This document shows, piece after piece, positions 50,201 to 58,935 of a stretch of 64,000 bases of DNA. Every line of letters starts with the position of its first letter. Within the stretch, counting starts at the first letter, position 1. Where the stretch lies: contig NW_019091484.1 of the NCBI RefSeq assembly GCF_001949145.1, positions 153,798 to 217,797 of the forward strand, in the 5' to 3' direction. Position numbers and translations under genes: made by a program. This DNA is from Acanthaster planci. Taxonomy: Eukaryota > Echinodermata > Asteroidea > Valvatida > Acanthasteridae. A model generated the notes under the pieces. The model searched no databases. It saw only the letters and a list, made by a program, of their open reading frames with translations, and was not told the DNA's origin.

Positions 50201-53200
50201 CCTTTAATAATTTTAGTTAAAAACATTAAAATGCGCATGATTGATCTTACTAGGTAAAACAGTTTCCTTTGAATATTTTATTTGCATTATTATTATAAAC
50301 AATCCCTTGGATGAAATTTATGGCAGCGGTTAATTCTAATTGACCATTTACTCAGGAATTGAGACTGTTAATTATGAAACCTTAATTTGGGCAAAATATG
50401 CATGACGCTCAAAATTTTTCTACCGGTCTTGTCGAGGATGAAGTTCAACATTCGGACAGTGGTACCTTCGTTAATCATCCCATTAATTAATCAATAACCG
50501 AATTTGTTTTCGAAATAAGTAAACTATTGAAGGGGAGTAAAATGCAGCTACTACGTGCGTTTAAATTTTTTGAAGAAGGAATTCTCTTTGAAAGAGATAA
50601 TGATTCATAGACCTTTTCATGGGTTATATTTCATTCAATTTTAAAGCCCTATTACAGTTTTAAAAGAAAAAACGGTGCCATGGTAACTATCGGTTTTCCG
50701 TCTTTCAGGAAAATTGATTGCAGTAGCTAACTTGTTTGCATTTTCAACAGATGTTTTTGTTGCGATTGTGGCTATAATAAGGAGGTATTAAATTAGTATC
50801 AAAGACGTATCGTCATGGGGAAATGCATTTTTTTTCTCTCGGTGAAAGTTCTTTGCTATATAGGCCTATTGCTGTTTCCTATGCCTCTCGCATTCTGCTG
50901 TTATGCAATATTAAAGGCGCTATTTATTTCTCAAGTGATCATAATAGCAAAATAAGATGATGATCTGACGATGCTAACGTCATCTTGTGGCGTAAGGAAC
51001 CACGCAGTTTTGAAACGAACATTGACATCATCGTTTCAAAAATCGACGATTGATTTATTTTTTTCACAGACAGATCAATCATTAATTAGGCCCTATAGGC
51101 CCACTCAGGCTTCGGTCTTAAAAATAGTTGCTTTGATTAATCGCTATCAAATAGTCTATCGATTTTTACCTCGCAATTATTTTGTTGCTCGTGATAGCTC
51201 CAAGTCGATGAAAAACGCACATCATGCTCATGATGTGCGTTTCGTTGTTTCGTTTTACCACAAAATATAACAGTAGATCACACGCTATATGGGCCTAGTT
51301 AAATTAGTACGCTGTGTACTTTGACACTGTTACCTATATGTAATTTGTAATTTGTTATTTCCTGTTGGGTCTCAAAAGTAATAAATTGAACTTCGTACGA
51401 CATTATTTCCTAAATTTCTCAAAACTTCCGACTGACTTTCAAGCTCCTTGTTATTTTGTCGTTTTAAGTTTTTAAAGCGTCGCAAAAACATTCAGCAATA
51501 TTTCCCATTCGTGTCCGTGTCTTGTTTCTTTTTATGCTAATTGTGCGAAATAATTTTCGGCTTCCATCGAACCGCCCGAACCAAACTTGCACTTTTTGAA
51601 CAAAATGAGGAGCACTCCATCTTCCTGGGACGAAATGTCCACCGATTCCATGTGGCAAAGGGGAAACTTCGTTGATTTTCTCGAGTCAATTCCCAGCGCG
51701 CGCAGCCCCTGCAAGTTTCCCGCGGAGCCGGGCCTCCCGTGTATATTCGTAATTTAGCGGATCCGCCAACGCGCCGCTTTGCTGCGGCGGCGTAGCGGCG
51801 ACTGCTTGCCGGGGCCGTTTGGTCTTACCTTCTGACGGAGTGGGTCGGTCTAGTTTACACAGCCAACCTGTTCCAAACACGCTGCAGAGGCCCCGCGCTC
51901 CCCCCGAAAATGGCCTGCCAGGAGCAAAGTCCAACCTTCTGATATTATCCAACGCCATGGTTGTGATGAGCGAGACACATACACAGAGAGAGCTAAAGAC
52001 AGATCTAATTTCTGATGGTATGGAAAACCATCGCAGAAAAAAAAATGGCTGGCCCAGCAGATGAATATTCCGGGGCTGGCTCCGTGTATGCGTGTGTAAC
52101 TACCGGCGAGTCGGCGCACATCGCCCGGGGAGTTCGGGTGTACTATTCCGCTGGACATCACCATGAACAGCACCGCTCGCTCCGGTGTAATGTTGTGGTG
52201 GACGGAGAGTTTACCATACTAGTATTTATACCTTGATCTCCGAACTGAGAATAGATAGGGCTTCAACCATGCCCCTAAAGATAAAGTTATAAAGTCTGGC
52301 AAATCATCTACCCGGGTCCTCAGCCCCTGTCTGCAATTAAGCCATAATACCGAGTTGATCATTTATTCCTAGCCGTCATAAGCCTGGTTATGAAATAACC
52401 AGAGTGGTTGCATTTTATCCCCTGGGTCCAGGAAACTTTTTACCAATCAGAAAGCGCCTGGAAATTGATCCCAAAACGGACCACTTAGACAAGGTGGGGT
52501 TGGGGAGTTTTCAAGCGGAGTAAGGATGGTATCGGGCGCACAAAGTCGACTTCACGGTAGGCGTATACGTTGGTCGAAACTTTGTCCTGAAAGTAGTACG
52601 TGCATGAGGTGTCTTATGAAGAGGAAAAATGGCTGCGTTTCAGTTCATTTGTACGAACCGACGCAACTTGCGTCCCCCCGTTCATTTTATCAATAATTTT
52701 GGAAAGCTGTTCCACTTTTCGTTTTGTTCAGCATTCCTTTTCCATTCCTGGCTTCCGCAGAAAAGCACAATGAACTTTGTTGGACTCTTCGATTTTGGCT
52801 GTAATTATTGTTCCTTATATCAAAAAGCAGGTTGGTCAACTTTTGCCGGTTTCCCTTGCAATGTTATAACATGTATTTTTTATGGAAGAATTTCAATCCT
52901 TTTTGGACTCTCTCCTTTTGTGGAAAATTCTTTTCATTTCTCAAAGAACAGTGTATTTCTTCAAGAATTGCGGGTTTTTTTGGACCGCAAATCCCCAACA
53001 ATGGCCGTAACGTTTGCCACAGGAAAAAAAATTCTCAAATTATTACGGTAGCTTTAAAATTGTATCTGTTTCTTTCAGCAGATTTCAAACATCATTTCAC
53101 CATGCCGCTTTCAAGGGCGTTAGCCTTATCTCAAGTCGACGATCTGAACATTTAAATCTTACTGTTAATGTTACTACAAAGCCACTTACCAGACGTAAAT

Positions 53201-54673
53201 GTATTTTTTTCCATTCTTTCTCACAAAAGTGTATTAAACTTTAATTTCTGACGAGCGGGTTTTGGATAAGTTTGATTTGCTTTTCAAAGTTGATTCGTTT
53301 TCCTCGCTGAAGTGCAGAGTAAATATTTTGCTGAATGGGATGGTAAAGGTTCGGTAATACGAGGGAGCGTTTTGTCACAGCCACGAATTTTAGACATACC
53401 AAATCGCAAAGGATCGGTACAAAGAGCGCGCCAAACGGGCACGGTTTTTTTTTATCTGCAATGTATGTCGACATTCTGAAGAAAGAAGGATAAAGTTAGA
53501 TTAATTTTTAAAGCAAATCTGTTGAACGAAAACTTTAATTCAGTTTATTATTATGAATCGGTGCCATAATTTGTGCGCGAGGTATGGGATGATTCAGGAC
53601 TGTTAGGGTAAATCAAAATTAAGTCTCTTCAAAGAGGTGAGTGTTATACGAGGCAACATAACGGCAGAGTCTGCAACTTGGAAGCTATATGGATTTGATC
53701 ATGAAATGCATGGCCCAAAAATATTAGAGCCGTGCCAATATAGAGCCAAGAAGAATATTAGTTGTTTACGTGGATACTTCACGTTTCTTTGAGTGTATGA
53801 TTTGTCAAAACATTCGGAACAGTTAAGGAAAGTTCAGGGGGTCGCAGATTTATTTTTGTTACAAATTTAAGATTGTGTTAACTACATGTGAGAAACAATA
53901 CGTCCGTTGATGAAATGTGAAAAGTAGGGTAGGTTACTGACAAAAGAATTTAAATGAATTTCAAAATCGTATTTTGGCCGTGTAAGAAGCCCCAGTGCGA
54001 ATATTTTCCCAAGATTTGTTAACTGTCTAAATCGTAACTCCGATGGAAATTTTTACTTCGAATTGGTTCCAATTTTTGTATGAAGACATTTTACATCCTT
54101 ACAGCACAAAGCTACATTGATACTAGTTTCCTTTTTGTTTATCAAATCATGTCTTGATGTTGGAAAATTCATGTTATAATTAACGAAAAACCCAGTACGT
54201 AAACCCCGAAAGCTTTGGACACTTGTACTAGGTTACCTTAGTAACTCATCTTTGAGAGACACAGGCCTGGATGGGTCGATGGAGTGGTCGAACGTATGCT
54301 CACTTCCCTCGAAGTCATCTCCACTCATCATGCCTCCGTTCTCCTCTCCCTGCCGGTGCTCGTCTTCGCTGAGCTCGTCCCCGCTGCCTCCCTGTCTCAG
54401 CCCGTCATCTTCGTGGTCTTCATCCCGCTCCCGCGCGGCGCTGTCCGCAGCGTTCCGTATCACCGGCGACGCGTTCGCCGTAACGGTCACGGCCGCCGAG
54501 CTCTCGCCGGCACTCACGCCGTGGTTTGGACGCATCTCCCCGTTGCGGTCCGTCCCGATCCCCGTGGCTGGATAGGCCATGGAGACCTCGCGGATCAACT
54601 CTGTTTTATCCAGCCCCGAGTGCACCAAGGCAAGAATGAGCTGCCTCTGCAGCTCCGTAACGCCACCGGACAT
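34954..54673 (-). CDS. HNF1: HNF1 homeobox transcription factor, complete, 8 exons
   Basis: Spliced model: 54673-54237, 44332-44133, 43050-42867, 38944-38778, 38286-38060, 37472-37232, 36726-36442, 35294-34954; all joins in phase; 693 residues against 631 for human HNF1A. Residues 5-30 form the HNF1 dimerisation helix region ([20 protein letters not shown]). Residues 147-212 are the POU-specific-like domain ([20 protein letters not shown]). Residues about 235-315 are the atypical homeodomain, with the long loop between helices 2 and 3 ([13 protein letters not shown]) and recognition helix [16 protein letters not shown]. Residues 330-693 are a Gln/Ser/Thr/Pro-rich transactivation tail with runs of 15 and 18 glutamines. 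Vertebrate HNF1 binds GTTAATNATTAAC as a dimer in gut, liver and kidney genes. It is one gene equally related by eye to HNF1A and HNF1B, as expected before the vertebrate duplication. Intron 1 is 9.9 kb. Confidence 0.96.
36442..36726 (-). CDS. HNF1: HNF1 exon 7: second polyQ tract
   Basis: The acceptor tctactccag precedes it. [19 protein letters not shown] is followed by 18 consecutive Gln (residues about 529-546), [12 protein letters not shown] and [11 protein letters not shown]. The donor CAAG|GTTGGT is in phase 1. Confidence 0.87.
37232..37472 (-). CDS. HNF1: HNF1 exon 6: Gln-rich, 15-residue polyQ
   Basis: The acceptor cctctgggcag precedes it. It encodes [20 protein letters not shown] and onward, then 15 consecutive Gln (mixed CAA/CAG, residues about 448-462), then [17 protein letters not shown]. 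The donor ACAG|GTGAGA is in phase 1. Confidence 0.87.
37729..37830. repeat. Inverted repeat in HNF1 intron 5
   Basis: A perfect 15-bp stem CCACTGGTCGATTTT (37742-37756) with 37798-37812, extended imperfectly by ccatttgtcaa / agtaaatggttgttg. The spacer is 41 bases. Probably a small MITE. Confidence 0.7.
38060..38286 (-). CDS. HNF1: HNF1 exon 5: start of transactivation region
   Basis: The acceptor ...cactcaaaag gives a G|GA join. It encodes [20 protein letters not shown] through THPSHM. The donor ATG|GTTAGT is in phase 0. The sequence is diverged from vertebrates, so support is mainly phase continuity and composition. Confidence 0.85.
38778..38944 (-). CDS. HNF1: HNF1 exon 4: homeodomain loop and recognition helix
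   Basis: The acceptor ttccccccacag precedes it. It encodes [12 protein letters not shown] through [20 protein letters not shown]. The donor CCAG|GTAAAG is in phase 1. It contains the HNF1-specific extended loop. Confidence 0.96.
42867..43050 (-). CDS. HNF1: HNF1 exon 3: linker and homeodomain helices 1-2
   Basis: The acceptor cttgacaacag precedes it. It encodes [16 protein letters not shown], then [18 protein letters not shown] and [15 protein letters not shown]. The donor TGC|GTGAGT is in phase 2. [15 protein letters not shown] is near identical to vertebrate HNF1B. Confidence 0.96.
44133..44332 (-). CDS. HNF1: HNF1 exon 2: POU-specific domain
   Basis: The acceptor cgttgcaag precedes it. 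It encodes residues 147-212, [18 protein letters not shown] through [20 protein letters not shown]. The donor CAGC|GTGAGT is in phase 1. Confidence 0.96.
44900..45075. mobile_element. pogo/Tigger-like MITE
   Basis: The ends CAGTTGACTCTTGTTTTAAA and (reverse complement) CAGTAAACTCCCCTAATAAC are flanked by TA on both sides (44898-44899 and 45076-45077). CAGT ends with a TA target fit the pogo/Tigger branch of Tc1/mariner. It is 176 bp with no transposase. Confidence 0.65.
47375..47443 (-). repeat. tRNA-like SINE head fragment
   Basis: On the minus strand TAGCTCAGTCGATGGAGC matches a tRNA D-arm and A-box, followed by an anticodon-arm-like stretch. The B-box region is degraded (no clean GGTTCGAATCC) and the acceptor stem does not pair, so this is a SINE or pseudogene relic, not a functional tRNA. 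Confidence 0.4.
48631..48843. mobile_element. hAT-like MITE
   Basis: The ends CAGTGGCGTAGGGGG and (reverse complement) CAGTGGCATAGCTAGG, with imperfect 8-bp flanks ttcttttg / ttcgttag. C-rich interior. CAGTGGCGTAG-type ends and an 8-bp target duplication suit hAT. There is no ORF of note. Confidence 0.6.
50329..50498. promoter_or_regulatory. Cluster of HNF1-type binding sites in HNF1 intron 1
   Basis: GTTAAT half-sites at 50329, 50367 and 50470. Two near-full sites match GTTAATNATTAAC at 11 of 13 positions (counting N): GTTAATTATGAAA (50367-50379) and ATTAATCAATAAC (50486-50498). Vertebrate HNF1 genes are known to cross- and autoregulate. Function here is inferred. Confidence 0.35.
51690..52180. 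promoter_or_regulatory. CpG-rich island in HNF1 intron 1
   Basis: A dense run of CpG (gcgcgcgcag, cgcgccgc, ggcggcgtagcggcgac, gtcggcgcacatcgcccgg) against AT-rich surroundings. On the minus strand a strong donor CAGAAG|GTAAGA ends at 51829, as an alternative HNF1 first exon would. No reading frame through it joins HNF1 exon 2 in phase, so such an exon would be non-coding. Confidence 0.35.
54237..54673 (-). CDS. HNF1: HNF1 exon 1: dimerisation domain and acidic linker
   Basis: ATG at 54671-54673. It encodes [20 protein letters not shown] and residues up to DELLR. The Asp/Glu-rich linker (residues about 80-125) parallels the acidic stretch of vertebrate HNF1. The donor AAG|GTAACC is in phase 2. 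The region is notably GC-rich and CpG-rich. Confidence 0.95.
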
Positions 54674-54923
54674 GTTGATAACTCCGGATTCAAAATCGCT
54701 CTTTCTTAGTCCTTGAAATTTCTCCAGGAAAACATCTCTATTTTCTGGCTACATCGTGTGAGAGAAACAAGAATGGCACGCGTGGTGGTTTTTTGTGGTG
54801 AACCTCTTTGTAGTGTCCCGCCGTGTGATGGCTCGTTTACACCTGTTCGGGGCACCGATCCACCGGATAAATACAGCCCTGTACTTTGTGCACACAACCC
54901 GTGTATGTACATTCATTTCCCAG

Positions 54924-54936
54924 TGTTTACTTTATA
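54924..54936 (-). promoter_or_regulatory. Possible TATA box with adjacent forkhead site, HNF1 promoter
   Basis: On the minus strand TATAAA (54936-54931) is followed directly by GTAAACA (54930-54924), a FoxA-type core. It lies about 255 bp upstream of the HNF1 ATG. A transcription start near 54900 would fit. There is no direct evidence. Confidence 0.3.
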
Positions 54937-55034
54937 TTTTTCCCCTGCAAATTCGAGGGGTCATCGTAGAAAAAAAGTCCAACCCCTGAACTCCGTTAAG
55001 GACACACCTATCCGTTGCATAATTCATGAACATA

Positions 55035-55190
55035 ATTTGCATGGGACTGATAACGGCTGAGATAACAGTGTTAATCAGTGATGGGTTCGGCCGGTCTTGC
55101 TCGCATTAACTATTAAGCGGATTTGAGAGTAATGTTTTTGTCTAATATTTTGCTAAAGTTGACGCTGATCTTGTGGAGTTAATGATCGAA
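55035..55190. promoter_or_regulatory. Octamer and HNF1 half-site cluster upstream of HNF1
   Basis: A perfect POU octamer ATTTGCAT (55035-55042), then GTTAAT (55070), ATTAAC (55105) and GTTAATGATCGAA (55178-55190), 360-520 bp upstream of the HNF1 start codon. A candidate proximal autoregulatory element. Confidence 0.3.
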
Positions 55191-58100
55191 AATTACAGCA
55201 CCCCCGACACGGTAAAATGGTGCAACCTATATTTGTTATTAACCTCAAGGTCTGTTTGTAATACAGGAAGAGATTCAGAAACAAAACAACCCAAATTGCA
55301 CATTGGCAATTTAAAACAGAAGTAAGAACGAGAAACGCACCCACACCGAGCTGAAAGCAATGCGACACAGAGGTATAGACCTTCGACTGCGCACTATCCT
55401 GATCTCCTTTTTCGTGGTTGTTTGTTCCATCGACTCGTACGTGTCTGGATATGGATCTGTGGAATATTCCACATATTATAAGTGCGTATTGTGATCCGTA
55501 TTATAACATTTTAGAAACGGCTTAGTATTCTTTTTCCGGGGATCGAGCAGAAAAAAAAGGCACGTGCGCACACACTGCATACATTTTGGATCGAAGACGT
55601 CCACACACAGTTGGATCCATGTCCTTAATTAGAAAAGGGTTCCCCTCAGTGTCTGTTTCATCTACACCATGTCCATACGTGCAACTATTGGGGATTTTTA
55701 ATTGCTGTCAGCAAGGGCAAGCATCTTTCCGGTGGATAAGAAACGAAAGGAATCAATGGACTAATATATCACTGCCTTGTTACATACAAGCCCAATGCAT
55801 TATGTGTACACTCATTCCCCTCCACCACCGCCAAATGCGACTGTAGGGTTGGCCAAGTCCAACTGCGAGTTATTATACATTCTTGCGCAGTGTTAACAGA
55901 CAAGTCTAGCCAAAATGTCTGTGAAATGAGGAGAGATGAAAATAGATGAAATAAAATTGAAGGAAGTTGCCCCTCTAGCATGACAAGTTATCCCGAAAAT
56001 TTCTGTTTGGAACTTTTTGTTGTAAATGCTGCAAAGAAAAAAATAATGATGGATGAAAATTTACCGCCTAGTGTATTTGATCTTGAAAACGTGTCTAGTG
56101 TGGGGTGATTTTGTGACATGTTTTTGTAACGTGATGTTTTATTTTCGTCTTTAATTTGATTTGGTAAAACACATTGTGGACTTCCAACCCCGTTTTGATG
56201 AATGTGAGGTTTTTAGGTGTTCCCTAAATAAAACAAAAATCTGTCTAGGAGCGTGTCCAGATTTTCAGATTAGTGATTATGATAAGTGGCATCGAAAACA
56301 GAACCTTTTCAATCATAAACTCTACGATCCTCAATCCCAAGTAGCTTTGGGCATCTTTTCCATGTTTCGACCGAGATGTGGTTATTTTGATAACAAGATA
56401 CAATTACCATTGCCTGATTCGATGTCGGTCAACAAAGAAATATTGATTCGATATATATAGGAGAAATATCATTCCCGAATCGAATCGACAGGAATCAAAT
56501 ACAATGGGATGGATTTCGTGAAAAATGGTTCCATGATACAACTTTCGAAATGGCAAGCCCAAACCACCAGTTCTAGGTTTCAGAATCTCACTTCGTCTTC
56601 TCAAACTAGATTCTTTCTTCTTTTTGTCACCGCAAACCCGTCGAGTACCGAAACTTCCTGTTTCATGGCTGCAGTTTTGTGTTGAGCTTCTTTGGCATAC
56701 TTTTCCGGTTTTTTTGCGATTGGAATATCCTTCACCACGTTCAAAGTATTGTAAAAGTATGGATTTCCAACGGAGCTTAATTGCCAAGCAAGCTTCCATA
56801 CCACAGACTGCGACGTTGTACTGTATTCATCCTTTACACGTATTGCCATTTTGTGACGCGTTTGCCACTTAACTGCAGCTATCAAAATGGCTGTGTAAAA
56901 CACGAACCAGAGTTCGTATTTTTTTTCTACGACATGCGAGATCGTTTTCGATTTTGATGAAATCCGTCCTGCACGCAGCACGGCCGAGACGGGATGGAAT
57001 CCACCCGTCTGGGAGCCAGCATGTAAAATATGGTGTAGTCAGACTGTCATTTTTTTTATTCTGGCTAGGTGACAACCTTGTTTACCGGGTTTCCCTTTTG
57101 CGTAGCGTCAATGGACAAATTTTCCTCTCCTATCTGAAACGAACCCCCGCCCCCAGTGTATCTTAGATTAACCGACTGAAACTTGCAGGTGACAACTTCC
57201 ATTATCTGTTGAAAATGAAACCAAAGTTATAAAATTTCGACTTTTCATTCCTTAATCTGAACAGATATTTCACCTCACTCCATATCTTAAGAAGGTTGTC
57301 CACGAAACCCTATTAGCATCGTCAATGGACCTTTCTTTTGCTACGTTAGAGACATAATGTTTGCCAACCAGGGCTTGGTAAACTGTGGCTGACCGTACAC
57401 AGCTGCAACTAAAGGAATAATTGAAGTCTTCAAAACTCTCAAAAAGCATTAAAACACGGAAGGACGAACGTTATTAATGAAACACTAAAATGCTTCCGTC
57501 TTTAATACCAATGAAGTAGCCGTGCAGTTTGAGGCAAAACTGCCACCATGGCAGACGTTCCTGTGAACTTTGCCTCCCGCAAAAATAGCGGCTACTGTTT
57601 CAAAAGAAAAAAATCTATTATAAGCCTGTCTATTGTCCTTGGAATGTTAGAAGGGATCCTGGTATTCACAGTTGCATATGCAGGGCAAACATAGAGGGCA
57701 GTATTTAATTTTGACATCCGTTGCGTCAGTGGGACATTGTCTAAAAACTTACGAGGCACGTATCCGCGTTTCGATGTTTTTGATTTCTTGAAAAATGAAG
57801 ATATTAGATTTCGTGATTTTTTACGCCTAGCTTGAAACATTGCACAGATGTAGTTGCTTACTTGCTCAAGTTAGGCTGAATTCTTGGGGCCCACTTCACG
57901 CACTTTTGGAGGGAAGACAATTAGTCCCTCGAAATTCGCCCGTTTCTCTTTTGTATTTCAATCAAGAAATAAATAGATTAAACTGCAACAAAATCGCCCC
58001 ACCTTGTTTGGATGGGGGATGCCCCCTTTGAGCTGTAATTAAGGATCCGCTTACGAAATACATGTGACAGTGTAGAGAGGTAAATAGGGGTCAGGTGACT

Positions 58101-58935
58101 TGCCCAAGACCAGCATATACCAGCTGCTGGATTATCTTCAACCTATAACTGGCCACAAACCCACAAAGCCTGCAAGGCCACACGCTGTTTTCATGCAACT
58201 AACTGTTACAGATCAATTATAGATTCTTTTCCTAATTTCTAAGGTGTTGACCGACTCAGCAAATCCTTGACTTAACAGTGTCTGATGAAAACAGCGTATT
58301 AATTCTTTTGCTTTTCACTCAAATGGCAAAATTTTTGTTTGTCCAGAAATTGCAAAATGCCTTCCTTCCCACCGACTAGTTGATTGAAAGTCAGACGCGG
58401 ACTTGGTCAGTTCAAATTCTCCGTAGAAAAACGTCTCGGTTTGATCTTACTGTTAAAACTGAAATGCAATTGTTGAATCATGATAAATTCGGCAATAGTT
58501 GGAACGAAGGGGGCGGCGGGTATAACTCTTCGTAGAGTTTGACAGGCCTGTAAACTTTCACCCGGATGCAATATATTCGTCAGTGAACTTTACGTCGACG
58601 GGATCAAGAAATGAAGCTGTAGTCCACGGTTAGCCAATAAGTGGCAGAAGGAGACGGGATGCAGTCGGTACCTTTCTTCCAATCTTTTTTGGACGCATAG
58701 GAAATCTTAAATGAAACAAAGTGATGCGTGACGGTTTGGGTGGTGCGATGAGATAGTATGGCACGATAAAGTAATGAGTTGGAGCTGCAGAGACTGTGAC
58801 TGCGGTTGCGACGGTGATAGGTCTATCAGTATTTTAAACGATTTTCTCAGTCTCCCCCCCAAAAAAAAAATTAGCCTAGTTTCCCTCTTCAGTTTAATTT
58901 CATAAAACACTTAAAGATGAGGGGATACTCCGTGT

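Larger units (their letters stand above)
44333..54236 (-). other. HNF1: HNF1 intron 1 (9.9 kb)
   Basis: No coding exon is supported inside it. It holds a pogo-like MITE (44.9 kb), a tRNA-like SINE fragment (47.4 kb), a hAT-like MITE (48.6 kb), a cluster of HNF1-type half-sites (50.3-50.5 kb) and a CpG-rich island (51.7-52.2 kb). Confidence 0.8.
54674..58935. other. HNF1 upstream region, no further gene recognised
   Basis: It holds the HNF1 5' UTR and promoter. Open frames of about 100-130 codons at 56161-56460 (plus) and 56404-56981 (minus) have no recognisable domain and no support from splice context. Confidence 0.5.

Noticed and set aside
51686-51958. 90-codon minus-strand frame starting [14 protein letters not shown] as an alternative HNF1 N terminus
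   Set aside because: Splicing at the 51829 donor leaves phase 1, whereas HNF1 exon 2 needs phase 2. Kept only as a CpG-island observation.
56404-56981. Two overlapping minus-strand frames of 126-131 codons, one with a hydrophobic stretch
   Set aside because: No recognisable domain, no in-phase exon partners and no coding-like composition compared with the real exons in the window.
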